Assembly: GCF_902635505.1 (NCBI RefSeq)
Contig: NC_045428.1
Coordinates: 433,915,106 to 433,979,105, forward strand
Source of the DNA: Sarcophilus harrisii
Lineage: Eukaryota > Chordata > Mammalia > Dasyuromorphia > Dasyuridae
DNA length: 64,000 nt
Direction: 5' to 3'
The position numbers and the translations under genes are program-made. A model generated the notes under the pieces. It did not search any database. It was not told where the DNA came from and worked only from the letters and a program-made list of their open reading frames with translations. This document shows positions 1 through 11,318 of the stretch, in pieces (the stretch's first letter is position 1; every line of letters begins with the position of its first letter).

Positions 1-309
1 TTAGCAAGTGCCCAGCATAGAGTAATCATTGTATGAATTTGTTTGTGTCCTTTACAGTGTATTGGGGCAGAACCATTTCTGTGTTCTTATATCTCTGATA
101 AACTACTTAGCATTCTTCTTCAAAGAATTCTATGAGAAAGCTGTTGTTTTCACAACACCCACCAACCCCACTACACACACCAATCCAGGCTAGTATGTAC
201 CAGGCTTATGCACAGGTAAGAAGCAGCTGCCCTCATGGTTTTTTTCCTGAGGTTCCAGGAAATCTTCCTCGTCTTTAGTATTTAAAAGCAACCAATGTAA
301 TACATTCTC
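1..309. other. Unassigned sequence
   Basis: Unassigned AT-rich sequence. No exon-like reading frame with splice sites and no repeat that I recognise. Confidence 0.5.
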
Positions 310-496
310 TTTAGAGGGTCAGTGTGACACAACAGAGTACTGGATGTAAATAAGAGTCAATAAGACCTAAGTTGGAATATCACCTTACTGCTTAATTAGC
401 CTCCATGAGCCATATTCTTCATCTATAAAAAGAGACCAATAATAGAACCTATCTCATGAAGTTATTGTCAAGTTCAAATCAGCTAATGTATGTTTC

Positions 497-500
<4 letters not shown>
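310..500 (+). repeat. MIR/CORE-SINE (Ther-1 type)
   Basis: The order of a tRNA-like head, ATTCTTCATCTATAAAA and a tail with ACCTATCTCATGAAGTTATT follows the MIR consensus. It ends in a TA run. Confidence 0.6.

Positions 501-531
<31 letters not shown>
501..531. repeat. (TA)n microsatellite
   Basis: About 15 uninterrupted TA units at the end of the MIR copy. Confidence 0.95.
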
Positions 532-534
<3 letters not shown>

Positions 535-624
535 ATTTTATAAAAATTTATAGCATTACAGAAATGTGAGCTGTTATTATTATTTAAGGTGCAATGCATA
601 GAGCAGGTGGCATGAGGAATGTTT

Positions 625-835
625 TGTTGCCATTTAGTTGTTTCCTTCATATCCAAGTCTTTGTCACCCCACTTGGGACTTTCTTAGTAGAAATACTACA
701 GTGATTTGCCATTTTCTTCTTCAGTTTATTTTACAGATGAGAAAATTGAGACAAACAGGGCTAAGTGATTTATAAGTAGTGTCTGAGACCAGATTTGAAC
801 TCATGAAGATGAGCGTTCCTGACTCTAGACCACAA
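625..835 (-). repeat. RTE-tailed tRNA SINE
   Basis: An antisense copy: tail with GATTTGCCATTTTCTTCTTC, then the shared middle (ATGAGAAAATTGAGACAAAC) and a tRNA-like head remnant ending near TGACTCTAGACC. Same family as the copies at 28455 and 37612. Confidence 0.8.
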
Positions 836-959
836 TTTTTAGACATTTCTTTCAAAACTTAAGATGCCTGAAACTCAACATTCCAAATTACATTCATGTT
901 TCTCTTTAATCTCTCTTCTCTTCAAAATACCCTATATTTTCAATGGAAATACCATTTTC

Positions 960-1602
960 TGAGGGACCCATCTTCTCAAGGCATCATCCTTGACTCCTCC
1001 CTCTCTTTTACTATCCCGTAAGCAATCAAGACCTTGGTACCATCTCTCATATATGTCCCCTTCTCTCTTTTGACACTACCATGATCCTATTGCCTGGACT
1101 ACTACAGTAACCTGCTGGTTGTTCTCCCTGTGTCAAGACTCTCCCCACCCCAGTATTCTCTTTGCTCAATTTTCAAATTGATCCATGGTCTGATCATGTC
1201 ATTCTGTATCACCACCACCCCCAACCACCATTCAATAAACTGCAGTGACCACCTATTTTATTCAGAAAAAAACTACAAAATACTGTTGGCCTTTGAAATA
1301 CTTTGATAACCTTGCCCCTTCCTAGGAATCTCTCCAGTCTTTTTACACTTTTCTCTCCTCTATTCTTCTTCTCCTTCCCTCTATGATCCAGTAATACTGG
1401 CTTTCTTCCTCTATCTCTATCTCCTGTTTATGTATTTTTACTGGTCGCCCCCCATGCCTGAAATATCCCCATTCCCATATCTTGTCTTCTTTTAAGTCTT
1501 AGCTAATATCCCATTTTCTATAGGAAGACTTTCCCAGTTCCCCTTAATGCTAAATAACATAAAACATCTCCAATTTATCCTGTATATATTTTGATATATT
1601 CA

Positions 1603-1636
<34 letters not shown>

Positions 1637-1785
1637 TTTGCATGTTGTCTAGCCCATTAAATTATAAGCTCCATTAGGGAAGAGTTTTTTTTTTAACCTT
1701 TCTTTATAACCCTAATGCTTGGCATAGGGCCTGGTATAGCTAAGTACTAAATAAGTATTTGTTGACATGTCGAGTTCTCTAGGAC
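960..1785 (+). mobile_element. L2 LINE, ORF2 C-terminus and 3' end
   Basis: A decayed plus-strand L2. It shows the ORF2 end (CTGGACTACTACAGTAACCTG, the DYCNS-type block), the Ser/Pro-rich C-terminal region and the classic end: TTATAAGCTCCATTAGGGA, then the polyadenylation-like stretch and AAATAAGTATTTGTTGA. A (TA)n tract has grown inside it at 1605-1633. Confidence 0.75.
1605..1633. repeat. (AT)n microsatellite inside L2
   Basis: About 14 AT units interrupting the L2 3' region. Confidence 0.95.
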
Positions 1786-2985
1786 ATACAACTAGCTTGT
1801 TCAGGTTGCCTCATCCTATTACTGCCTCTCTGGTATTCAGTTTCCTTTTCTGTCAAATGAAGTTAATAACATCTGCCTACTAATGGAATTAATAATACTT
1901 ATTATGCCTACCTTTGGATATTTTCAACAAGCGAGAACTAGAAAGTGAATGTAAGATGATAGAATAGTTTATCCTAAAATAGCTTAATCCTAGTTAAAAT
2001 GCAATTCCTTCCTTATTCCCCTGCCACCCCTGGTCAATTTTCTACCCAATTGTTCATTAGTATGAATCTATTTCTCAGACATTTTCTGGAGAAGGGGTTT
2101 CTGAGAGAACAGACCCCAGGTCTGTTGAGTAGGAAATAGGAAAGAGGGTCTTCTTAAGATGTTAGGTTAATTAGGTCTTTTTCTTAGTTATTCCAGGGAT
2201 AGTCTTGCTACTAACCACTTTGTCCCAAAATATGAAAGAATGAAATACTGGGATTATTTGAATAGTAAACAATATCCTAGAGGTCTTGGGGAATGTATTC
2301 TAGGCCATTATCTGTTCAACATTCTTAAATAATTTAAAGATAATAGTCCTCTGCCTGTCTTCCCACAGGTCATTTTAATGGGTACAATACATGTACCTTC
2401 TGCTGAAGTGTCAGACACTCTCTTTTTCAGCAGGCTTATCTTTCAGGTAGCAAACCCAGACATATAGAATTGCTACCAAGAGTTTCATACCCTGTCACCT
2501 ATCTCACAGTAAGATGAAAGTAGCCTCCACTTTTGCAGAACCCTGACTGTAAATTATATGGCACATAAGCAATGTGCCCTTTGTAACAAATCCCTGAGAT
2601 TATTAACTTGATTAATAAACAATCAAAACTGCTCCTGGCTGCATTAAATTAAGACTCCATCCTTATTCACAGCCGCCACCTCTCTCCATCACAAGCTTTC
2701 CCTGGCTCCTACAGTCACTGACAGGGGCTCAGGCACCCCAACAATCCTGGTGAATGTCAGAGGGCATTTATTTGGCAGATAAAAAGCCAAGTCAGATATT
2801 ATGCATGGACAGAGGAGATAATGAACTGTCTACAGGCCCTTCTTCCTCCTGAATCTTTACTTCCACTTACCTGCAAATCAGGGATTCTTGAAATTTCCAG
2901 AAATTTAACCAAATGTATGCATCCCAAAGCCGCCAGTTATAATGCACATAAAGTGAGATAAGATCACTGAGCAATGGCAGCATGT
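1786..2985. other. Unassigned sequence
   Basis: No gene or confident repeat recognised in 1.2 kb. Short ORFs lack splice context or family resemblance. Confidence 0.5.
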
Positions 2986-2989
2986 AGAA

Positions 2990-3160
2990 AGCTGGCCTTT
3001 GCCAAGAAAAGTTAGAAAGAGCTGGATTGAAATCTGGCCTTTGCCACATACTGGCTATTTGACCCTGGGCAGGTCATTTAAACACTAAGTGACCCAGGCA
3101 GTTTTCTAAGATTATAGATTATAAAGAAGAGATGTGTCTGCATTAGTCAAGGTGTAATAA
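2990..3160 (+). repeat. MIR-type SINE
   Basis: GATTGAAATCTGGCCTTTGC and TGGCTATTTGACCCTGGGCA match a tRNA B-box region followed by the MIR 'gtgaccctgggcaagtca' block. Confidence 0.65.
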
Positions 3161-3378
3161 CAAAACATAAACCTGGATTCAAATCTCTGCTCTGACCCTT
3201 AGTAATTATGTGATCCTACTTAAAATCATCTAATTTCTCTGAGTCTTGATTTCATCCCTTATAAAATAATGATAATACCTTCACCATCACCTATCTTAAA
3301 GGGCCCTTGCAAGGATATTGCTTTTGCAAACCTTAAAGCCCTGTGTCAATGCGAGTTATTAAATTCATTATTATTAAG
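3160..3378 (+). repeat. MIR/Ther-1 SINE
   Basis: A second tRNA-like head (CTGGATTCAAATCTCTGCTC), the CORE block, and a tail with CAAACCTTAAAGCCCTGTG. It stands directly behind the preceding SINE in the same orientation. Confidence 0.65.
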
Positions 3379-3589
3379 TCCAAATTTTTTGGCTTTTTAT
3401 TTTTTCCCCTCACTAAATTAAATTACTGGCAAAGTCAAACCCACTGACATACTCCCATTGATCTCCTTGATCGGAATGACTAGCTGTCACCTTAAAGAGC
3501 AAAGATTAGGACCTTGAAGGCACTGAATACAATCAAGAAAAAAGCAAACATGCAAGGCAAGGAAATTGAGAGTTGGAAGGGAAGAAAGG

Positions 3590-3810
3590 ATCTTCAATGT
3601 GAGCCTTTTCCTGATTGCCTGGCTCCTAGTACCTTCTCCTTTCATGTAAGTGCACCTAAGTATCCTGTACCTGACACTTAACAAGAGCTTAATAAATACT
3701 AATTGACTGACTATATATAATTCTTTATGTACCTTATCTCCTATTAAAATGTAAGCTCCTTGAGGGCAGGAACTGTTTTTGCCTTTCTTTGTATCCCCAG
3801 AACTTTCCCT
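3590..3810 (+). mobile_element. L2 3' end fragments
   Basis: Two adjoining L2 ends: AGCTTAATAAATACTAATTG near 3690, and TAAGCTCCTTGAGGGCAGGA with TTTGTATCCCCAGAAC at 3750-3810. A 21-base block at 3596-3616 recurs identically at 4236-4256, marking a second copy on the other side of the candidate exon. Confidence 0.75.
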
Positions 3811-3903
3811 GAAGTTCTTACCCATGACTGGCACCTGATAATTGTTTATTGATTGCTCTGAAAAACTGGATTGGTAATACAGAGTTCCTTTGGTTGAGCT
3901 TAC

Positions 3904-4030
3904 CTTTCCTCTCCTCCAGCTCCTGGTCAGATCCATGCGATGTGGTGGAGTTTTCCCCTGGGCTATATCTTCCATGTCTATAGAATGGCTTCTCATCCTT
4001 TGCCCTTTTAGGTACTCCTTCAGCAGCCAT
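3904..4030 (-). CDS. Candidate first coding exon, unknown gene
   Basis: On the minus strand an ATG in good context (A at -3, G at +4) opens MAAEGVPKRAKDEKPFYRHG, continues RYSPGENSTTSHGSDQELEE and RK, and stops in phase 1 at a strong GTAAGC donor. An in-frame TGA lies upstream, as expected for a 5' UTR, and the segment is more GC-rich than its surroundings. It sits between two L2 3' ends but is not L2 itself. A second overlapping frame is also open, so the reading frame is not certain. From remembered rodent gene order, a WDR95-like gene lies downstream of TEX26; this is only a positional hint. Confidence 0.3.
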
Positions 4031-4234
4031 TCTGGAGGGGCCGATGCCTGAGTTTCTGATTTCCGTGCCCTCAGCCCAGCCGGAGAGGATTGAGCCCGAG
4101 GAGCCACTGGTTCAGTGAGAACTGCAGCTGCCTTCAGGATGCTGTCCACCCCCACCCCCAGCCCAGAAAAACATGGTCACATCTGGGGTCCCAAGGAAGG
4201 TCAAATGTCTCTCGTCCTAATCCAAAATTGAGTG

Positions 4235-4460
4235 TAATGTGAGCCTTTTCCTGATTTCCCCAGATGTTAGTGTTCTCCACAAGCCTTGAAATTACTTTGT
4301 ATTTATTGATTTGTGTACATGTTCACACATCCCCCCACCCCCATCCAACCAACCATTTAAAATGTAGGGTCCTTAAGGACAGGGACTTTCATTTTGCTTT
4401 TCTGTTTTCTCTGCCTAGCACCATACCTCACACATAGGAGGGATTTAGAAAATGCTCATC
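4235..4460 (+). mobile_element. L2 3' end
   Basis: CTTTGTATTTATTGATTTGT, the gap, then AGGGTCCTTAAGGACAGGGA and GCCTAGCACCATACC follow the L2 3' terminal order. Confidence 0.75.
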
Positions 4461-4949
4461 GAATTGAGGCAATTCTGCTGAACAATTATTGTCTCTTCTT
4501 GCCCTATCCCATCCCCAATCCAAGATCACTTTTTGGGGTAACTGGAGAAGGATCCTCTGCCCCAAATGAAGCTATCTGACATCAAGCTAGACATGGCTAA
4601 ATACTGGGGAGATAGTCCTATTTCCTCCTCAATTGAGAACTCAAACTATGGGAGAACCAGCACCCGAAGCATTCCATCTCCGACTGGCTACAATATCCTC
4701 TGAAGAAAAACTGCTAGGGGCGAGATCCTTCACTATACTCCAAAGCAATCGCTTCTCTCTCTCTACACTAGCATGAAGCATCTTCTACCTGCTGCTACTG
4801 AGTGAATCTCCCAACTGGCACATGAAGAACCTCTAACACAAAAAAGAATAGCTTCTTTCTGTGGCTTTCTATGGCTTCAGATGTCCAGTCTCTTGCTGCA
4901 CTTGTCCTTTCAGGGTAGAGGACTGTCCTCTACTCAGTGATGAACGTTT
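4460..4949. other. Unassigned sequence, possibly L2
   Basis: No exon recognised. It may be the decayed upstream part of the L2 that follows, but I cannot show it. Confidence 0.4.
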
Positions 4950-5732
4950 TCATACTTGGTCATAACTTTCACATTCCAGTGAATGAACTACATATCATTA
5001 TTTAAACCACTCTCTTCAATCCCTGCCATCAGATTCCTCATCCCCTTCTCTCTCACCCCAAAGTTTCATCCTAACTCTACCCTTTCCCTTTCACCTTGCC
5101 CTCTGAAATACTTGTTCCATAGGCAACAAACTTTCCTTCATCTTAAACTTTTTCCTTTTCCATTCCTTCCATCTACTAGCTCTTTGTGTCAAACTGGCTT
5201 TCTCCTGATGACACAGACTCCCTGCTCACCCTTCCAAGTATTGGCTGTATTTTTTCATTCACTCTCTTTGGCTCACTGGTTTGATGGAGGAGTAGGAATA
5301 CTTTTTGCTCTCCATTGCACTTTCAGATTCTTTCCCTGCCTCCATTACTCAATAAACTCTCTTCCTTGGAGGTTCAGGCTATTCATATCTACCACCCAAT
5401 CAAAATTCTAATAGCTGTTGGACACAGATCTTCCAGGTCACTGAATGAGTTTGAGATCTGGTCTTTTCTCTCCTCTCCAACTTTTGCCTATACACTAGAA
5501 GACTTCAACATACTTAATTGATTTTCCTTCACTCAGTATTTCAACCTACTTACTTCTCATAAGCTACTCTTTCACTCTCCCCTTCATCCACACATAAAGA
5601 TGGTCATACCCTTAATCTTGCTATTAGCCACAAATGTACCACTTCCATGTTTAAGAATTCTGAAATTGCCTTGGTTGACCATAATCTATTGGCTTTTTAC
5701 CTCTCCCTCTGCCTTCCCTTACCAAACTTTAT
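4950..5732 (+). mobile_element. L2 LINE, ORF2 endonuclease region
   Basis: A plus-strand L2 segment. GAAGACTTCAACATACTTA encodes the DFNI-type endonuclease block, and TTCTGAAATTGCCTTGGTTGACCA matches the 'NSEI.LSDHNLL' block that closes the domain. Frames are broken many times. An L1 in the opposite orientation starts immediately at its right edge, so the rest of the L2 is missing. Confidence 0.65.
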
Positions 5733-7043
5733 TCTTTTTTTATTTACAAAGCATATGCATGGGTAATTTTTCCAACACTGACCCTTCCATAACCTTCTGT
5801 TCCAAATTTTCCCCTCCTTTCCCCCACCCCCTCCTCTAGCTGGCACATAGACCAATACATGTTAAATATGTTGAAATACATGTTAGATCCAATATATGGA
5901 TACATATTTATACAGTTATCGTGTTGCACAAGAAAAATCAAATAAGAATGAAGGAAAACTGAGAAAGAAAATAAAATGCAAGCAAATAACAGAGAGAGTG
6001 AGAATGCTGTTCTCTCTCTGGGTGTAGATGACTCTCTTTGTCACTGAAGTAGAACTGGTTGAATCATCTCAATGTTGAAAAGAGCCACATCCATCAGAAT
6101 TGATCATTGTATAGCCTTGTTGTTGCCGTGTATAATGATCTCCTGGTTCTATTCTCCAAGCCTTTCTGAAATCATCTTGCTGTTTGTTTCTTACAGAACA
6201 ATGGTATTCCATAGCATTCATATACCATGATTTATTCAGCCATTCTCCAATTGATGGCCATCCACTCAGTTTCCAGTTTCTGGCCACTATAAAGAGGGCT
6301 GCCACAAACATTTTTGTACACGTGGGTCCCTTTCCCTCCTTTAAGATCTCTTTGGGATGTAAGCCCAGTAGTAACATTGCTGTATCAAAGGGTATGCACA
6401 ATTTGATAACTTTTTGAGCATAGTTCCAAATTGCTCTCCAGAATGGCTGGATGTATTCACAATTCCACCAACAACACATCAGTGTCCCAGTTTTCCAGCA
6501 TCCCCTCCAACATTTGTCATTATCTTTTCCTATCATCTTAGCCAATCTGAGAGGTGTATAGTGAGTGATGTCTCAGAGTTGTCTTAATTTGCATTTTTCT
6601 CATCAATAGTGATTTAGAGCACTTTTTCATATGACTACAAATAGTTTCAATTTCTTCATCTGAAAATTGTCTGTTCATATCCTTTGACCATGTATCAGTT
6701 GGAGAGTGGCTTGAACTATTATAAATTTGAGTCAATTCTCTATGTATTTTAGAAATGAGGTCTTTGGATATAAATATGTTTTCTCAGTTTATTGCTTCCC
6801 TTCTAATCTTGTCTGCATTAGTTTTGTTTGTACAAAAACTTTTTAACTTAATATAGTCAAAATTATCTATTTTATGATCAATAATGATTTCTAGTTCTTC
6901 TTTGGTCACAAAATCCTTCCTTCTCCACAGATCTGAGAAGTAAATTATCCTATGTCTTCTCATTTGTTTATAGTATCATTCTTTATGTCTAGATCATGAA
7001 CCCATTTCAACCTTAATATACAGTGTTAGGTATGGGTCAGTGT
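5733..7043 (-). mobile_element. L1 LINE, ORF2 C-terminus and 3' UTR
   Basis: A 5'-truncated minus-strand L1. Reading in its sense direction gives KDMNRQFSDEEIE, HMKKCSKSLLMRKMQIKTTL, the Cys/His block CWRGCWKTGTLMCCWWNCEY, IQPFWRAIWNYAQKVIKLCI, LLLGLHPKEILKEGKG and MFVAALFIVARNWKLSGWPS. These parallel the C-terminal end of eutherian L1 ORF2p, including the CX3CX7HX4C-type region (here with Cys in place of His). The 3' UTR and T-rich 3' end (antisense) lie near 5735. Confidence 0.88.
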
Positions 7044-7044
7044 T

Positions 7045-7170
7045 GTGACATAATGGATAGAGAACCAGTCTAGAAGTCAGGAAGATCAGAATTTAAAAGC
7101 CTTGGCTCTGATACCTGACATCACTGGAGAGATACCAAAAGTCATTTAACCTTTCAATGCTTTAGGAAGG
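7045..7170 (+). repeat. MIR-type SINE
   Basis: Begins TGTGACATAATGGATAGAGA (A-box region), then CCAGTCTAGAAGTCAGGAAG and GTCATTTAACCTTTCAATGC. It abuts the L1 5' truncation point. Confidence 0.7.
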
Positions 7171-8277
7171 TTAAAAATTGTACAAATACTGATAGTGTTA
7201 GGGGAAGGAGCTTTTTCATTGGATTTGCTTTGAATCTCTAAAATCAGAAATCTAATCCAAATTTGGATCTAAGGTAACTTTTTCTGTTCTTTAATGCTAA
7301 ATTCCTCTTCTGTCGTGTTTGAAGATCCCAAATCATTTGTCTTTACCCTACATCCTAAATGGGCAACTATTCTTCAGCACAAACTTTAACTATAGCTAGA
7401 CAAGACTTGTCTTTGATCTATATCCATATCATTATTCTGTGTCTTTATTCATGAGAGTGCTGATCTTGGCCAAGATACCTCTTGGTTATAAATATAAGCA
7501 AATTGAAGAAAGGAGATGTGTTATAAGCTAAAGGGAACATGGAAGAGATGGGATTAGAATCCAGGTCTCCTTTCTCTTGATTCAATGTACTCTCCTTTAG
7601 GGAGTCTGAAAAAAAGCCTTGAACTTGAAAGGAGGAATTCAGAATCATAGGGTTTGGCTAGTCCCTTAACTTCCTGGGCTCCAGGTTTCTCCTCTGTAAA
7701 CATAAGAGTGCCAGATTATATGACCTCTAAATTCTTTTTTAGCTACTGTATATTCAGAGGCATATTTGTCTCTTAATTAAGGAAAGGCTCCCCTATCAAA
7801 AAATGGTGTTTTTGTGATTCATTTTTAAAAAATCAATGGGTTTCTTCAGAACATCAGATTCCATAAGCATGGGGATCAAGCCCCTTTAGCAATAAATATA
7901 GCTTTATACAATGTAATAAAAATAGTATCAACATGTACTCCTTCTACACAAATAAGGCAACAAAATAAGGTGGGTGGTTTCAGATAACAGTTAATCCAAA
8001 CCATCATTTAAGCAGAGAGCAGAGCCTAGGACAGGCTCGAAGGCTCTGGAGTCCTTTCTTCCCTTGGATTCTGCCTGATTGCAAGGTTGGGCCACGTCAT
8101 TCCCATATTTCAGATCACAAGCTGGTATGCTCTCGTTGCCCATGGCAACCCAGCTGCACCAGAATGTTAGCATTTGTAAACGTGTGGAGGCTTAAAATTA
8201 TATTGTTGATTCCGTCTGGAGGGTGATAGTCTGATTTGTACACAGCTCTGAATAAATTACTCATTATCCTTTACAAC

Positions 8278-8280
<3 letters not shown>
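7171..8280. other. Unassigned sequence
   Basis: No gene found. 7655-7745 resembles the 3' part of a MIR-type SINE (CCTCTGTAAACATAAGAGTG, then ATGACCTCTAAATTC). The rest is unassigned. Confidence 0.45.
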
Positions 8281-8281
<1 letters not shown>

Positions 8282-8349
<68 letters not shown>

Positions 8350-8460
8350 GACACAGAGAGAGAGAGAGACAGAGACACAGAGAGAGAGAGAGAGACAAAG
8401 AGACAGAGACAGGCAGAGACAGAGAAAGAGAAGGAGAGAGAGGGAGAATGGGAAGAGAGG
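8282..8460. repeat. (AG)n microsatellite with GACA variants
   Basis: A pure AG/GA run to 8340, then interrupted by ACAGAG units to about 8460. It opens long spurious ORFs on both strands. Instability is likely. Confidence 0.97.
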
Positions 8461-8699
8461 AAGGAAAGAAAAAGAGGGATTAAGGATTCTTTCTCCTTTT
8501 CCTTTCTTTCTTTTTTTTTTTTATTGAGGCAGCAAATTGTATCAGCAGGTGTGAAATGAATGTTAACCATAACAACCAGGCCTGAGTAATCAACATCCCT
8601 GTGACTAACATTAAGAAACATACAGGATATCATTGAACAACACAGAAGACAGGCAGGCAAAGTCTAGCATCAGTTGGATTATTCCAAGGAGAACTTTAG

Positions 8700-8885
8700 G
8701 AATAGTGATTGAATGAATAATAATTGCTCCCATTTATACAGTGCTTTGCAGTTTGCAGAGTGCTTTCCTTGCAATACCTCCATGGGGTAATACAAGCCTT
8801 ATTGTCCTAAATCTGCTGATAAGGAAACTCAAGTTCTTAGAATTGGACAATTAGAGAAAAGACCTTAGAAATCATTGGTGTGATA
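8700..8885 (-). repeat. MIR3/Ther-2 SINE fragment
   Basis: CCATTTATACAGTGCTTTGCAG, GTGCTTTCCTTGCAATACCT and TGATAAGGAAACTCAAG follow the MIR3-like 'gcactttacaaat ... gaggaaactgag' order. Confidence 0.65.
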
Positions 8886-8944
8886 TTAAGGTTATATCTG
8901 TCAGTACTTGCCATATTATAAATTAAAATGTCTTAGTATTATTA

Positions 8945-9145
8945 TGAAACTAGTTTTGGCCTCAAGGAGCCCCTAAAAAATTTCAGGGACCCCTAGAGGT
9001 TTCCACACTTTGAAGAACCAGTGCTCTTAACAAAATTTAGCATTTTCTTCAGCGAGGAAAGTAGGTAATAAATCACAGTAGTATCAGCCTTCCCCAGTTT
9101 GCCAAAGAGGGTTCATGATATAAAACAGGTTCAGAGCCACTGGAC
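8945..9145. mobile_element. hAT-type DNA element fragments
   Basis: TTCAGGGACCCCTAGAGG and CACACTTTGAAGAACCAGTG resemble the end of Charlie-type elements (TTTGAGAACCACTG). A second end-like piece, CAGGTTCAGAGCCACTGG, lies at 9125-9145. Decayed and uncertain. Confidence 0.4.
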
Positions 9146-9469
9146 TAGATGAACTATGTATAAGGTCCTTTAAACTCCAAATATCTAGGAGCCTATAATC
9201 ATTTGGAAAAGTGATTGTACTGGTTCTGTTTTGCTTCAGAGGGCAAAAGAGAATGGGATGGCTTAAACACAAGCTTCATGTCCCTGGAGTCTTTACAAAA
9301 GCTGTATAATGAGTTTTCAGGAATGCTGCAGAAGGAATAAACTCTAAAGATCCTTCCAGCTCCAAAATTCTGAGAGCTTAAATTGTGTGGAACATCATGG
9401 GATTCATCTGGAGTCACGTATTTGAAAATATTCAGATCTACTACAAGGATTTCCCTCCAGATATTTACA

Positions 9470-9660
9470 GAATCAATCAATTAACAAGCATTTATTAAGT
9501 ACCTTAATAAATATATTTATTTTTATATATTTAACATATTAAATATATATAATTTATATATTTATAATATATATAAATTTCACATAGTGCAAGATACTAT
9601 GTTAAATGCTGGGAATATGGGGATAGGGATTGGGACTGGACCTATTATTTCATTCATGTA
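9470..9660 (-). mobile_element. L2 3' end with AT expansion
   Basis: AACAAGCATTTATTAAGTACC and ATACTATGTTAAATGCTGGG are the antisense L2 end. They are separated by a TA-rich expansion at 9505-9575. Confidence 0.6.
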
Positions 9661-10184
9661 GTGAATTTCCAGATGAAGAAATCCCAATGCAGATGAACAG
9701 CTACAGGTATAATGTCACAAGACTGGTACACAGAAGAGTGTCTCTGACAGTGTCACTTGGAAGAAGTTAAGAGCTAATTCTGAGTCAATGGAAAATGTGC
9801 TTTTGAAAGTTGCTGGGCATTCAGTAGTTGTTTCCAACCAGATAGCCACATGGTAGAAGTGGGGATCTTTCGCTGTGGAAGCATTCAGAAAGGAATAGGA
9901 GGAAAGTCTTGGCCATTTTTATCTTTGGTTGTGCACTGGTGGGTTTGATAACACTACTGGTACCATTCAGTGAGAGATACAATGACACAAGGGAAGAGTC
10001 CTTGGATTTTGTCATTAATGAAGTCATGTGGCCCCATGAAAATGGACTCTGGTTTTTGCTGTCTTAGCTCTTGAACAGGGAGCCAAAGCATATTCACCAT
10101 ACATATGTAGATGTATATGAGACACATACACAGCAATCACAAGGCAACTTTGCAAGTTAGTGCAACAATTGCACTAACAATTGG
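9661..10184. other. Unassigned sequence
   Basis: No gene or confident repeat recognised. Confidence 0.45.
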
Positions 10185-10640
10185 AGGAAGGAGGGGAAGA
10201 AAAAACCTTCTATGGAAGGTAGTGCTTGAGCAGAGTCTGAATTATAACTCTACCCATGAGGCAGAGATGGGGAGTAATGGAATCCAGGCATGGGGGAGCA
10301 ACCAGTGCACAGAGAGAGATTGAGAAGCACATGTGTTTAGTAATAGCAAGTAGTTAAATCTAATTGGGCTTTTGGATGGATGAAAGGGAGCAACATCCTA
10401 AAATACTGGAAAAGTAGAGAGAGGACTTAAGAAGTTGCAGAGACAAGTGCAAAAGGAGGATTTTGTATTGTATCCTAGAAGTAATAGGGAACCAATAGAA
10501 TTTCTTGAGTAAGGTGAGGAGTGCTTTAGGGAAACACTAAGGCAGATGAATGGAGACTGGATTAGAAGTAGGAAGAGGCTTGAAGCAAAAAGACCATTTA
10601 GGCTATAGTAACAGATGTGTCAGAAGTCATAAGGTCTTGA
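10185..10640 (-). mobile_element. L2 LINE, ORF2 C-terminal region
   Basis: Purine-rich antisense L2: TTTTGTATTGTATCCTAGAAG, TAATAGGGAACCAATAGAAT and TAAGGTGAGGAGTG match the L2 ORF2 end read in reverse. Heavily decayed. Confidence 0.6.
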
Positions 10641-11182
10641 TCTAGGGACTATCAAAAGTCCTATGGTAGAGGAGGGTTTGATAGTAACTCTATCAAACAC
10701 GTCACATAGCATCGTATCACTTCTCTGAAGAATTATTTTTTTTGTAGAACCATCCTTCAGCACCCCAGTAAAACAATTCCCCTTCCCCACCCTCAATCAG
10801 GAGTTTTATACACTTTCCAATTTTCATTGCCATTTTTTTGCTTCTAGATACGAGATTCCAGATCTCAACTTCCAATGTGTTAGAATGTGTTCAATGACTC
10901 CTGTGCACTCTGTAAGCCACCAACATCTCTGTGATTTGCTGGGTCGCTAGCCTCTTAAATGGGTATGGATGGAATTTATTTTGCAATTGTCCTTGATTTT
11001 TAAAATAGGGGTTAAATTGAACAAGATCCATAGGACCACACCTCCGCTGCCTTTATTCTTTGTCACAGCTGAAGGCCAGCCACTAGCTAATTAGTACAAC
11101 AGACCTGCATTGACATTTAATTCTTGACTTAATGGATTTGTTTGATTTTTTGTTTGTTTGTGTGAGGTTTTTGTTTGTTTTT

Positions 11183-11318
11183 GCTGAGGCAATTGGGGTT
11201 AAGTGACTTGCCCAGAGTCACACAGCCAGGAAGTGTTAAGTGTCTGAGGTCACATTTGAACTCAGGTCCTCCTGACTTCAGGGCTGGTGCTCTATCCACT
11301 GTGACACCTAGCTGCATT
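11183..11318 (-). repeat. WSINE1-type tRNA SINE
   Basis: Antisense copy. GAGGCAATTGGGGTTAAGTG, the CACACAGCCAGGAAGTGTTA block, and the head with ATTTGAACTCAGGTCCTCC (B box in reverse) and TCTATCCACTGTGACACCTA (A-box side). Well preserved and preceded by a T-rich tail. Confidence 0.88.

Noticed and set aside
3487-4155. 222-codon minus-strand ORF taken as one gene
   Set aside because: Its start is not ATG, it runs through a strong splice donor at 3904 and into L2 sequence. Only the donor-bounded 42-codon exon in the other frame was kept, as a candidate.
8236-8660. Arg/Glu-rich and Ser/Leu-rich ORFs on both strands
   Set aside because: They are the translation of the AG microsatellite, not genes.
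11143-11182. CRISPR-like short repeats
   Set aside because: TTTGTTTG units are a degraded SINE tail; no spaced repeats exist anywhere in the window.
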